This document shows positions 25,952 through 36,533 of a DNA stretch of 64,000 bases, in pieces. Every line of letters starts with the position of its first letter. Positions within the stretch are counted from its first letter, which is position 1. The position numbers were made by a program, and so were the translations under genes. This DNA comes from Streptomyces sp. CG4 (GTDB lineage Bacteria > Actinomycetota > Actinomycetes > Streptomycetales > Streptomycetaceae): contig NZ_CP163525.1 of NCBI RefSeq assembly GCF_041080655.1, positions 1,984,001 to 2,048,000 of the forward strand, given 5' to 3'. Below the pieces are notes generated by a model. The model was not told where the DNA came from. It saw only the letters and a program-made list of their open reading frames with translations, and made no database searches.

Positions 25952-27295
25952 GTGACCGTGAAGGACATCCTGGACGCGATCCAGTCGCCGGAATCGACGC
26001 CGGCCGACTTCGCCGCCCTGCCGCTCCCCGAGTCGTACCGCGCGATCACCGTGCACAAGGACGAGACGGAGATGTTCGCGGGCCTGGACACCCGCGACAA
26101 GGACCCGCGCAAGTCGATCCACCTCGACGAGGTGCCCGTGCCCGAACTCGGCCCGGGCGAAGCCCTGGTGGCCGTCATGGCTTCCTCAGTCAACTACAAC
26201 TCGGTGTGGACCTCGATCTTCGAGCCGCTGCCGACGTTCGGCTTCCTGGAGCGCTACGGCAAGGTCAGCGAGCTGACCCGCCGGCACGACCTGCCGTACC
26301 ACATCATCGGCTCCGACCTCGCGGGCGTCGTCCTGCGCACCGGTCCGGGCGTCAACGCCTGGAAGCCCGGTGACGAGGTCGTCGCCCACTGTCTGTCCGT
26401 CGAGCTGGAGTCCTCCGACGGCCACAACGACACCATGCTCGACCCCGAGCAGCGCATCTGGGGCTTCGAGACCAACTTCGGCGGCCTCGCCGAGGTCGCG
26501 CTCGTCAAGTCCAACCAGCTGATGCCGAAGCCGGCCCACCTGTCGTGGGAGGAGGCCGCGGCCCCCGGCCTGGTGAACTCCACCGCCTACCGCCAGCTGG
26601 TCTCCCGCAACGGCGCCCAGATGAAGCAGGGCGACAACGTCCTGATCTGGGGCGCGAGCGGAGGACTCGGCTCGTACGCCACCCAGTTCGCGCTGGCCGG
26701 CGGCGCCACCCCGATCTGTGTGGTCTCCAGCGAGCAGAAGGCCGAGATCGCGCGGAAGATGGGCGCCGAGCTGATCATCGACCGCAACGCCGAGGGCTAC
26801 AAGTTCTGGAAGGACGAGCACACCCAGGACCCGAAGGAGTGGAAGCGCTTCGGCAAGCGCATCCGCGAACTGACCGGCGGCGAGGACGTCGACATCGTCT
26901 TCGAGCACCCCGGCCGCGAGACCTTCGGTGCCTCGGTCTACGTCACCCGCAAGGGCGGCACGATCGTCACCTGCGCCTCCACCTCGGGCTACCAGCACGA
27001 GTACGACAACCGCTACCTGTGGATGTCCCTGAAGCGGATCATCGGCTCCCACTTCGCCAACTACCGCGAGGCCTGGGAGGCCAACCGCCTCGTCGCCAAG
27101 GGCAGGATCCACCCGACCCTGTCGAAGGTGTACTCGCTGGAAGAGACCGGCCAGGCGGCGTACGACGTCCACCGCAACCTGCACCAGGGCAAGGTCGGCG
27201 TGCTGTGTCTCGCGCCCGAGGAAGGCCTCGGTGTGCGCGACGAGGAGATGCGCGCCAAGCACATCGACGCCATCAACCGTTTCCGCAACGTCTGA
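25952..27295 (+). CDS. ccr: Crotonyl-CoA carboxylase/reductase
   Basis: Reductive carboxylation of crotonyl-CoA with NADPH and CO2 to (2S)-ethylmalonyl-CoA, the committed step of the ethylmalonyl-CoA pathway; the same product is an extender unit for polyketides. The 447-residue protein belongs to the medium-chain dehydrogenase/reductase family. Seen in order: VPVPELGPGEALVAVMASSVNYNSVW (as PELGPGEALVAVMASSVNYN), HIIGSDLAGVVLRTG, FGGLAEVALV, AAPGLVNSTAYRQL, the nucleotide loop IWGASGGLGSYA, and FEHPGRETFGASVYVTRKGG. GTG start at 25952 has CCGGAGG upstream. First gene of an operon, nine bases before the mutase. Length and motifs match the family closely. Confidence 0.96.
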   Translation: MTVKDILDAIQSPESTPADFAALPLPESYRAITVHKDETEMFAGLDTRDKDPRKSIHLDEVPVPELGPGEALVAVMASSVNYNSVWTSIFEPLPTFGFLERYGKVSELTRRHDLPYHIIGSDLAGVVLRTGPGVNAWKPGDEVVAHCLSVELESSDGHNDTMLDPEQRIWGFETNFGGLAEVALVKSNQLMPKPAHLSWEEAAAPGLVNSTAYRQLVSRNGAQMKQGDNVLIWGASGGLGSYATQFALAGGATPICVVSSEQKAEIARKMGAELIIDRNAEGYKFWKDEHTQDPKEWKRFGKRIRELTGGEDVDIVFEHPGRETFGASVYVTRKGGTIVTCASTSGYQHEYDNRYLWMSLKRIIGSHFANYREAWEANRLVAKGRIHPTLSKVYSLEETGQAAYDVHRNLHQGKVGVLCLAPEEGLGVRDEEMRAKHIDAINRFRNV

Positions 27296-27304
27296 GAGCC
27301 ATAG

Positions 27305-29328
<2,024 letters not shown>

Positions 29329-29332
<4 letters not shown>

Positions 29333-30294
29333 CCACCCCTGTCAACCGCCTTCGCCCGCGGCGCTCCTGCCTGGCCGTACCGGGCAGCAACCCGCGCTTC
29401 CTGGAGAAGGCGCAGGGTCTCCCGGCGGACCAGGTCTTCCTGGACCTGGAGGACGCGTGCGCGCCGCTCGCCAAGCCCGAGGCGCGGCACACCATCGTCA
29501 AGTTCCTCAACGAGGGCGACTGGACGGGCAAGACGCGCGTCGTGCGCGTCAACGACTGGACGACCGAGTGGACGTACCGTGACGTCGTGACGGTGGTCGA
29601 GGGCGCGGGCCAGAACCTCGACTGCATCATGCTGCCGAAGGTGCAGACGGCCGAGCAGGTCGTCGCCCTGGACCTGCTGCTGACGCAGATCGAGAAGACC
29701 ATGGGCTTCGAGGTCGGCAAGATCGGCATCGAGGCGCAGATCGAGAACGCGCAGGGCTTGAACAACGTCAACGCGATCGCGCAGGCCTCCCCGCGCGTCG
29801 AGACGATCATCTTCGGCCCGGCCGACTTCATGGCCTCCATCAACATGAAGTCGCTGGTCGTGGGCGAGCAGCCGCCCGGCTACCCGGCGGACGCCTACCA
29901 CTACATCCTGATGAAGATCCTGATGGCCGCCCGCGCCAACAACCTCCAGGCGATCGACGGCCCCTACCTGCAGATCCGCAACATCGACGGCTACCGCGCG
30001 GTCGCCCAGCGCGCCGCAGCCCTCGGCTTCGACGGCAAGTGGGTGCTGCACCCGGGCCAGGTCGAGGCGTCCAACGAGATCTTCTCGCCCTCCCAGGAGG
30101 ACTACGACCACGCCGAGCTGATCCTGGACGCGTACGACTACTACACGTCCGAGGCGGGCGGCAAGAAGGGCTCCGCGATGCTCGGCGACGAGATGATCGA
30201 CGAGGCCAGCCGCAAGATGGCCCTGGTCATCTCGGGCAAGGGCCGGGCCGCCGGCATGCAGCGCACGTCGAAGTTCGAGACCCCCGACAACTAA
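29329..30294 (+). CDS. L-malyl-CoA/beta-methylmalyl-CoA lyase (HpcH/CitE-type)
   Basis: Cleaves beta-methylmalyl-CoA to glyoxylate and propionyl-CoA, and probably L-malyl-CoA, in the ethylmalonyl-CoA pathway. The 321-residue protein has the HpcH/HpaI aldolase/citrate-lyase beta fold: RRSCLAVPGSNPRFLEKAQG at the N-terminus, VFLDLEDACAP (metal-side acids), IMLPKVQTAEQV, IEAQIENAQGLNNVNAIAQ, IIFGPADFMASI, and GFDGKWVLHPGQVE near the C-terminus. The assignment rests on context as well as family, because CitE-like proteins vary in substrate. It overlaps the mutase stop (ATGA). Confidence 0.9.
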
Positions 30295-30309
30295 GGAGCC
30301 CTGAGCGCG

Positions 30310-30822
30310 ATGCAGTTCGGACGCACCTACGAGGAGTTCGAGGTCGGGGCGACGTACAAGCACTGGCCCGGCAAGACGGTCACGGAGTACGACGACCACC
30401 TGTTCTGTCTCCTCACCATGAACCACCACCCGCTCCACATGGACACCAACTATGCGGAGAAGACGACGGACTTCGGCAAGAACGTCGTCGTCGGGAACTA
30501 CATCTACTCCCTGCTGCTCGGCATGAGCGTGCCGGACATCTCCGGCAAGGCGATCGCCAACCTGGAGATCGAGTCGCTCAAGCACGTGGCGCCGACCTTC
30601 CACGGCGACACGATCTACGGCGAGACGACCGTGCTCGACAAGTGGCCGTCGAAGTCGAAGAACGACCGCGGGATCGTCTACGTCGAGACCAAGGGCTACA
30701 AGCAGGACGGCACGCTGGTGTGCGTCTTCCGCCGCAAGGTCATGGTGCCGACCGAGACGTACATCAAGGAGCGCGGCGGCGAGCAGCCCGGCCGTCCCGA
30801 ACTGAAGCAGCAGGAGAAGTAG
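30310..30822 (+). CDS. Mesaconyl-CoA hydratase (MaoC-like)
   Basis: Hydrates mesaconyl-CoA to beta-methylmalyl-CoA. The 170-residue single hot-dog protein shows the MaoC hydratase pattern: GRTYEEFEVGATYKHWPGKTVTEYDDHLFC (read as FEVGATYKHWPGKTVTE), then the catalytic TMNHHPLHMDTNYAE, and the GNYIYSLLLGMSVPDIS segment. Actinomycete versions are about this length, half the size of the two-domain alphaproteobacterial enzymes. It lies 15 bases after the lyase and two bases before the acyl-CoA dehydrogenase, inside the operon. Confidence 0.88.
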   Translation: MQFGRTYEEFEVGATYKHWPGKTVTEYDDHLFCLLTMNHHPLHMDTNYAEKTTDFGKNVVVGNYIYSLLLGMSVPDISGKAIANLEIESLKHVAPTFHGDTIYGETTVLDKWPSKSKNDRGIVYVETKGYKQDGTLVCVFRRKVMVPTETYIKERGGEQPGRPELKQQEK

Positions 30823-30824
30823 CC

Positions 30825-32030
30825 ATGGCGCGCCTCGCCCAGACCGCCGGTCTTACCGATGTCCAGCAGGAGATCCTCTCCACCGTCCGGGACTTTGTCG
30901 ACAAGGAGATCATTCCGGTCGCGACCGAGCTGGAGCACCGCGACGAGTACCCGCAGCAGATCGTGGACGGCCTGAAGGAACTCGGCCTGTTCGGTCTGAT
31001 GATCCCCGAGGAGTACGGGGGCCTGGGCGAGTCGCTGCTCACCTACGCGCTGTGCGTGGAGGAGATCGCCCGTGGCTGGATGTCGGTGTCCGGCATCATC
31101 AACACCCACTTCATCGTCGCGTACATGCTCAAGCAGCACGGCACGCAGGAGCAGAAGGACCACTTCCTGCCGCGCATGGCGGCCGGCGACATCCGGGGCG
31201 CCTTCTCGATGTCCGAGCCGGCCCTCGGCTCCGACGTCTCGGCGATCACCTCGAAGGCGGTCAGGGACGGCGACGAGTACGTCCTGAACGGCCAGAAGAT
31301 GTGGCTGACGAACGGCGGCACGTCGTCCCTGGTGGCCGTGCTCGTCCGCAGTGACGAAGGCCACCCCGAGGGCACGGCTCCCCACAAGTCGATGACGACC
31401 TTCCTGATCGAGAAGGAGCCCGGCTTCGGCGAGGTCCGCCCCGGCCTCACGATCCCCGGCAAGATCGAGAAGATGGGCTACAAGGGCGTCGACACGACCG
31501 AGCTGATCATGGACGGTCTGCGGCTTCCGGCCGATCGGGTGCTCGGCGGTGTCACCGGCCGAGGTTTTTACCAAATGATGGACGGTGTCGAGGTCGGCCG
31601 CGTCAACGTGGCGGCGCGCGGCTGCGGCGTCGCCCAGCGTGCCTTCGAGCTGGGCGTGCAGTACGCCCAGCAGCGGCACACCTTCGGCAAGCCGATCGCC
31701 CAGCACCAGGCCATTCAGTTCAAGCTGGCGGAGATGGGCACCAAGGTCGAGGCCGCGCATGCGATGATGGTCAACGCGGCACGCAAAAAGGACTCCGGAG
31801 AGCGTAACGACCTCGAAGCCGGGATGGCGAAGTACCTCGCCTCCGAATACTGCAAGGAGGTCGTGGAGGACGCCTTCCGGATCCACGGCGGCTACGGCTT
31901 CTCCAAGGAGTACGAGATCGAGCGCCTCTACCGCGAGGCCCCGATGCTGCTCATCGGTGAAGGTACCGCCGAGATCCAGAAAATGATCATCGGGCGCAGG
32001 CTGCTCGAAGAGTATCGATTCCAGGGCTGA
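30825..32030 (+). CDS. Methylsuccinyl-CoA dehydrogenase (acyl-CoA dehydrogenase family)
   Basis: FAD-dependent oxidation of (2S)-methylsuccinyl-CoA to mesaconyl-CoA, based on its place in the ethylmalonyl-CoA operon. The 401-residue protein is a standard acyl-CoA dehydrogenase: N-terminal helices to about 120, beta domain with SMSEPALGSDVSAITSKA and NGQKMWLTNGG, and a C-terminal helical domain with RHTFGKPIAQHQAIQFKLAEM and RIHGGYGFSKEYEIERLYRE (shown in part as RIHGGYGFSKEYEIER). Catalytic glutamate is expected in the C-terminal EAPMLLIGEGTAEIQ segment. A related step uses the enzyme in the propionate or leucine pathways, so specificity is an inference. ATG at 30825 follows AGGAGAAG. Confidence 0.88.
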   Translation: MARLAQTAGLTDVQQEILSTVRDFVDKEIIPVATELEHRDEYPQQIVDGLKELGLFGLMIPEEYGGLGESLLTYALCVEEIARGWMSVSGIINTHFIVAYMLKQHGTQEQKDHFLPRMAAGDIRGAFSMSEPALGSDVSAITSKAVRDGDEYVLNGQKMWLTNGGTSSLVAVLVRSDEGHPEGTAPHKSMTTFLIEKEPGFGEVRPGLTIPGKIEKMGYKGVDTTELIMDGLRLPADRVLGGVTGRGFYQMMDGVEVGRVNVAARGCGVAQRAFELGVQYAQQRHTFGKPIAQHQAIQFKLAEMGTKVEAAHAMMVNAARKKDSGERNDLEAGMAKYLASEYCKEVVEDAFRIHGGYGFSKEYEIERLYREAPMLLIGEGTAEIQKMIIGRRLLEEYRFQG

Positions 32031-32200
32031 ATGTCCGGGTACGGGGTGTTTTCTTCGAGAAGAAGATCACACCCTGTAGACGGTCTTCGGCCGCCGACTC
32101 GACTGCCTGGCTTGCCCAGTTGCAGCCCGCGACCGGTACGATCCCACGGAAAGCCGCCGTCCCCCGTCTTGCGCGGCATCATCCGCTACGAAGGTCATCC

Positions 32201-32857
32201 ATGCCCCACAGCCAAACCTCTGCACCTCGCGACAGCCGAGCCGGCGTACGCCTCGCGCGCGGAGCATCGCCGTGGCTTCTCCCGACCGTCGCCACCGCAG
32301 CCCTCAGCCTGGCCCGCGCCCGCCGCTCCGGCGCGGCGAAGGCCGTGGCCGTGCCCGCCACCGCGCTCGCGGCGGGCATGCTGTGGTTCTTCCGCGACCC
32401 CGAGCGCGAGATCGGCTCCGGCCGGGTGATCTCACCCGCCGACGGCGTGGTGCAGAGCATCATGCCGTGGAAGGACGGACGCACCCGCGTCGCGATCTTC
32501 ATGAGCCCGCTGAACGTCCACGTCAACCGCGCGCCCCTCGCGGGCACGGTGACGTCCGTCGAGCACGTCCCCGGCGGCTTTGTTCCGGCTTTCAACAAGG
32601 AGAGCGAGAACAACGAGCGCGTAGTCTGGCATTTCGACACCGAACTCGGCGACATCGAGATGATCCAGATCGCCGGCGCGGTGGCCCGCCGCATCGTGCC
32701 CTACATCCCCGAGGGCACGAAGGTCGAGCAGGGCGACCGAATCGGTCTGATCCGCTTCGGCTCGCGTGTCGACCTCTACCTGCCCGAGGGCGTGGAGGTC
32801 GCGGTCGAGGTCGGACAGAAGACCGTGGCTGGGGTGACTCGCATTGACCGTGATTGA
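32201..32857 (+). CDS. psd: Phosphatidylserine decarboxylase proenzyme
   Basis: Converts phosphatidylserine to phosphatidylethanolamine. The 218-residue protein is the short class: a hydrophobic N-terminal segment (VAVPATALAAGMLWFFRD), then RVISPADGVVQSI, MSPLNVHVNRAPLAGTV, and the self-cleavage site in IRFGSRVDLYLPEG, where the pyruvoyl group forms at the serine after the glycine. Small size and FGS site match the actinomycete type. ATG at 32201 is chosen because it has a ribosome-binding sequence (GAAGGT) and starts the conserved region. It overlaps pssA. Co-location with the EMC operon is conserved in streptomycetes as I recall. Confidence 0.9.
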   Translation: MPHSQTSAPRDSRAGVRLARGASPWLLPTVATAALSLARARRSGAAKAVAVPATALAAGMLWFFRDPEREIGSGRVISPADGVVQSIMPWKDGRTRVAIFMSPLNVHVNRAPLAGTVTSVEHVPGGFVPAFNKESENNERVVWHFDTELGDIEMIQIAGAVARRIVPYIPEGTKVEQGDRIGLIRFGSRVDLYLPEGVEVAVEVGQKTVAGVTRIDRD

Positions 32858-33701
32858 TCCGGAGACCCAGGCGGGCTGGGTGCCCGAGGCCGACGAGGTG
32901 GACGACGAGGAGGAGATGCCCCTCTCGCTCCGCCTGTCGATAGCGGACACCCTCACTCTGGGCAATGCGACGTGCGGCTTCATGGCGGTGTACTTCACCA
33001 CCACCGGCATCCTGATCCCGCACCTGACAGGCAATGACGCGTCCGCGGGCATGGCGCGGCACAGCGCCGCCACGGCCGTCATCCTGATGCTCTGCGCGGC
33101 CGTCTTCGACCTGTTCGACGGGCTGGTCGCGCGGAAGCTGCGCTCCTCGCCCATGGGCGCCGAGCTGGACAACCTCTCCGACCTGATCAGCTTCGGTCTC
33201 GCCCCCGCGTACTTCGTGCTCGTCTACGGCATGGTCGCGGACGACGCACACCAGCGGATGGCGGCGCTGGGCGCGATCGTGGTGCTGCTGGCGGTCGTGC
33301 TCAGACTCGCCCGCTTCTCGTGCGTGACGATGAAGGACGGCATGTTCCAGGGCATGCCCTCGCCGTTCGGCGCGCTGACGGTGGTCTCCATCGTCCTTCT
33401 GGAGCTGCCCTTCGTGGCGACACTGCTGGCGATCCTGGGCACGGCGTGGCTGATGGTGAGCCGGGTCGAGTACCCGAAGCCGCGGGGGCGCCTCGCCGGC
33501 GCGATGCTCTCGTGGATCGTGCTGTCCATGGGCCTGCTGGCCGCCTGGGCCTTCGACGCCCCGAGCGGTCAGCTGCTGCTCCAGACCGGCTGTGCGCTGC
33601 AGCTGGTCATGGGTGCGGTGATTCCGCTGTTCGCCACGGCCCGGCGGGTGAACAACTTCCGCGACAATCGGCGCGAGGCGCGGACGGCACAGCTGCCCTG
33701 A
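32844..33701 (+). CDS. pssA: CDP-diacylglycerol--serine O-phosphatidyltransferase
   Basis: Makes phosphatidylserine from CDP-diacylglycerol and serine at the membrane, supplying the adjacent decarboxylase. The 285-residue protein has the CDP-alcohol phosphotransferase motif DG-x2-AR-x8-G-x3-D-x3-D, here FDGLVARKLRSSPMGAELDN with LSD immediately after. Roughly seven hydrophobic helices surround it. It overlaps psd by 14 bases. Either the TTG at 32844, which has GGGGTGA at good spacing, or the GTG at 32850 could be the start; TTG is preferred for spacing. A strong terminator follows. Confidence 0.9.
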   Translation: MTVIDPETQAGWVPEADEVDDEEEMPLSLRLSIADTLTLGNATCGFMAVYFTTTGILIPHLTGNDASAGMARHSAATAVILMLCAAVFDLFDGLVARKLRSSPMGAELDNLSDLISFGLAPAYFVLVYGMVADDAHQRMAALGAIVVLLAVVLRLARFSCVTMKDGMFQGMPSPFGALTVVSIVLLELPFVATLLAILGTAWLMVSRVEYPKPRGRLAGAMLSWIVLSMGLLAAWAFDAPSGQLLLQTGCALQLVMGAVIPLFATARRVNNFRDNRREARTAQLP

Positions 33702-33723
33702 CCCTCCGTACCGGCACTGACGG

Positions 33724-33756
33724 GTGTGGCCCGAGCCTCCGAGGCTCGGGCCACAC
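33724..33756 (+). terminator. Strong hairpin after pssA
   Basis: A 16-bp perfect inverted repeat (GTGTGGCCCGAGCCTC, 33724-33739, with GAGGCTCGGGCCACAC, 33741-33756). It closes the psd-pssA transcript 22 bases after the pssA stop. Confidence 0.8.
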
Positions 33757-33928
33757 CTGTTCTGTGTTCAACAGGCCACCCGTCTCCCGTTGATCAGTCA
33801 ACTAGCCTTTGCCTGCGCCGAGTTGCGGAAGGCAATGAGGGGGAGGACGGTGAAGAAGGGGGTGTTGCCAGTGGCATGTGCCACACGGCAGGGGGTATCT
33901 CGCATTCTTTCCGGATCGGAGAACCGCC

Positions 33929-35170
33929 ATGTCCGCACTCGTCACCGCGGACTACCACGTTCCGCACACATCCACGATTCCGGCAAACAAGGGTGAATCG
34001 GTCACTCTGTTCGTACGGGAGTACCGGAAGAACAACGTCCCCGACACCAAGCCCCTGCTGATGCTCCACGGGCGAAGCGCCCCGGCGGTCGCGGGATTCG
34101 ACCTCGTGCTGCCCCACGGCTTCGGCCTCGGCGGCCCCGAGACCCGCTACAGCTGGGCACAGGACCTCGCTCAGCAGGGCTTCGACGTGTTCCTCATGGA
34201 CCTGCAGGGCAACGGGCTCTCCCCGCGGCCGAGGATGGACGAGCCGTGCAACGCCAACCCGGCCCAGCAGCCCATCCTGGTGCCCAACCCGCTCCAGGAC
34301 GTGTGCCCGCCACCGCCTCCCTACCCGTACCAGCTCGGCAACTCCGAGAGCGAGTGGGCGGAGCTGGACACCGTGGTCCGCTTCATCAGGAATCTGTCCC
34401 CCGACCGGAACAAGCCGATCGACTTCGTCGGCTGGTCCGCGGCTGCGTTCGTGATGGGCCCCTACACCATCCAGCACCCGGAGAACGTCGACCGCCTGGT
34501 TCTGCTGGCCCCCGTCTTCCCGCCCGGCGGCCGCTGGTCCACACACCCGGAGGACCCCTTCGGACGCCCGCCCGAGGCCCAGACCCTGCCCGTGTCCAAG
34601 CCGGCCGTTCTGTTCGGCTTCCCGATGAACGTGGGCAGCAAGACCGGCTTCCAGACCGGGTGGGACCTCGAGCAGGGCAGCCCGGCGCAGCGGGAGCCCG
34701 GCATGGTGGACGAGGTGTGGCAGGCCATGATGGCCAACGACGACCTCGGCGCCAAATGGGGGCCTCTGCAGTCCGACGGCAGCGCCGAGGGCGTGCTGCG
34801 CTACCGGAACACCTACTGGTGGGGCTGGAACAACCAGACCGTGCCCATCAAGGACGACTCGGGCACGCCCGTGCTCGGCGGCCGGGTGCCGGTGCTCATC
34901 GTCTACGGAGCGCTGGACAGGCAGGCCAACAATCCGCCCTCGCTGCCCCCGGTGGCGCACTTCTCCGTCCCGGATCTGTTCCAGGCCATCGCCGGACCGG
35001 AGAAGCTCATGTTCTGCTTCGCCGACGCCGGGCACTCCATGGTCTGGGAACGCGAGGCCAAGGCCCTGCACGACATCTCGCAGCAGTGGCTCAAGGACGG
35101 CAAGGTGCTGGGCCTCACGGCCGGCAGCTACTTCCGTGACCCGGACGGCGAACTCACACCCCTGCAGTAG
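33929..35170 (+). CDS. Alpha/beta hydrolase, unknown substrate
   Basis: A 413-residue alpha/beta hydrolase with no signal peptide. Visible: LLMLHGRSAPAVAGFDL, FDVFLMDLQGNGLSPRP, and a nucleophile elbow IDFVGWSAAAFVMGPY (GWSAA rather than GxSxG). Then come an acid candidate LIVYGALDRQANN and histidine FADAGHSMVWE. Proline-rich stretch LVPNPLQDVCPPPPPYPYQ around residue 130 could be a lid loop. Related to serine aminopeptidase S33-like lipases, but I cannot name the substrate. ATG at 33929 follows CGGAGAACC. It stands alone between a terminator and glycerate kinase, with a shared bidirectional terminator at its end. Confidence 0.75.
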   Translation: MSALVTADYHVPHTSTIPANKGESVTLFVREYRKNNVPDTKPLLMLHGRSAPAVAGFDLVLPHGFGLGGPETRYSWAQDLAQQGFDVFLMDLQGNGLSPRPRMDEPCNANPAQQPILVPNPLQDVCPPPPPYPYQLGNSESEWAELDTVVRFIRNLSPDRNKPIDFVGWSAAAFVMGPYTIQHPENVDRLVLLAPVFPPGGRWSTHPEDPFGRPPEAQTLPVSKPAVLFGFPMNVGSKTGFQTGWDLEQGSPAQREPGMVDEVWQAMMANDDLGAKWGPLQSDGSAEGVLRYRNTYWWGWNNQTVPIKDDSGTPVLGGRVPVLIVYGALDRQANNPPSLPPVAHFSVPDLFQAIAGPEKLMFCFADAGHSMVWEREAKALHDISQQWLKDGKVLGLTAGSYFRDPDGELTPLQ

Positions 35171-35177
35171 CAGCGGG

Positions 35178-35202
35178 ACGGGCGGGCGCCATGCCCGCCC
35201 GT
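35178..35202. terminator. Bidirectional terminator between convergent genes
   Basis: Perfect 10-bp stem ACGGGCGGGC / GCCCGCCCGT with a five-base loop (GCCAT), between the stops of the alpha/beta hydrolase (+) and glycerate kinase (-). Suited to both directions. Confidence 0.7.
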
Positions 35203-35231
35203 TGTCCGGGCCCGCCCGTCGTCCGGACCGC

Positions 35232-36383
35232 TCAGACCAGCCAGTCCCGCGCGATCCTCTGCGCCACGGCCTCCAGGATCGGCCCGCCCTCCGCGATGCA
35301 CCGCGCCACATCCGGCTCGACCGAGGTGAGCGGGTACGCCTGCCGGATCCCTGCCCGCTCCAGCGCCTCCTCGGGCAGAGCCAGCCGCCCGCACACCGCC
35401 ACGACCTGCTTGCCCGCCGCCCGAGCCGCAGCGGCGACACCCGCCGGCGCCTTCCCGTGCAGCGTCTGCTCGTCCAGCGAGCCCTCACCCGTGATCACCA
35501 GCGAGGCCCGCTCCAGCGCGGGGGCGAAGCCGAGGACGTCCAGCATGACCTCGATGCCGGGCCGGAAGCGGGCGCCCAGGAGGAGCGCGCCGTAGCCGAT
35601 GCCACCGGCCGCGCCGGCGCCCGGTGCCGCCGCGTGCTCGGCGGCACGCGGTCCCACGGCCGCCTCCAGCACCTTGGCGAAGTGCGCGAGGGCCGCGTCC
35701 AGGGCCGCCACGTCGTCCGGTGAGGCGCCCTTCTGCGGGCCGTAGACGGCGGGGGCGCCCTTCGGCCCGGTCAGCGGATTGTCGACGTCGCTGGCCAGCA
35801 CCAGTTCCACGGACGACAGGCGGGGGTCCAGGCCCGACAGGTCGGCGCGTGCCAGGTCGGCGAGGCCACCGCCGCCCGCGGACACCGGGTCGCCGTCCTC
35901 GTTCAGGAACAGCGCGCCCAGCGCCGACAGCATGCCCGCGCCGCCGTCCGTCGTGGCGCTGCCGCCGACGCCGAACACGATGGTCCGCGCGCCCGCGTCC
36001 AGCGCGGCCCGCAGCAGCTCGCCGGAGCCGTACGTGGAGGCCGTCAGGGGCGCGAAGACTCCGGCGGGGAGGCGCTGCAGGCCGCTGGCCTCCGCCATCT
36101 CCACGACCGCGGTCGAGCCGCGCAGCGCGAACGCGGCCGGCACCTCCTGGCCCAGCGGCCCGGCGACCCGCACCTCGCGCCGCTCGAAACCGGCCGCGAC
36201 CGCCGCGTCCACGGTCCCGTCGCCGCCGTCGGCCACCGGCAGCGCCTCGACCGTCAGGTCCGGCACGACCCGGCGCAGCCCGGCCGTCACCCGCTCGGCG
36301 ACCTGCACGGCCGTCAGCGAGCCCTTGAACTTGTCCGCGGCGATGAGCACCCGACGGTTCTCGTTCACTGCAGCGTCCGCCAC
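35232..36383 (-). CDS. Glycerate kinase (GarK-type)
   Basis: ATP-dependent phosphorylation of glycerate in the glyoxylate/glycerate pathway. Type I glycerate kinase of 383 residues: LIAADKFKGSLTAVQVA near the N-terminus, LPVADGGDGTVDA, FGVGGSATTDGGAGML, GAAGGIGYGALLLGARF, VITGEGSLDEQTLHGKAPAGVA (given as EGSLDEQTLHGKAPAGVA) and VVAVCGRLAL. Start GTG at 36383. It may use glyoxylate-derived glycerate, which the ethylmalonyl-CoA cluster could supply, but it is on its own transcript. Convergent with the hydrolase. Confidence 0.9.
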   Translation of the reverse strand: MADAAVNENRRVLIAADKFKGSLTAVQVAERVTAGLRRVVPDLTVEALPVADGGDGTVDAAVAAGFERREVRVAGPLGQEVPAAFALRGSTAVVEMAEASGLQRLPAGVFAPLTASTYGSGELLRAALDAGARTIVFGVGGSATTDGGAGMLSALGALFLNEDGDPVSAGGGGLADLARADLSGLDPRLSSVELVLASDVDNPLTGPKGAPAVYGPQKGASPDDVAALDAALAHFAKVLEAAVGPRAAEHAAAPGAGAAGGIGYGALLLGARFRPGIEVMLDVLGFAPALERASLVITGEGSLDEQTLHGKAPAGVAAAARAAGKQVVAVCGRLALPEEALERAGIRQAYPLTSVEPDVARCIAEGGPILEAVAQRIARDWLV

Positions 36384-36533
36384 CTTGCTTACCCCTTGCT
36401 CTCCGGGCCCCGCGCACGTCAGGGCCAGTCGCGCCGCTGCGACCTTAACCTCAGCAGGCCCCCGTCGTCATGCACCGACCGCAGGCTGGGAAGCGGCTGG
36501 GAGCATCCTGGGGAAAACGGGTAGACCCCAGCC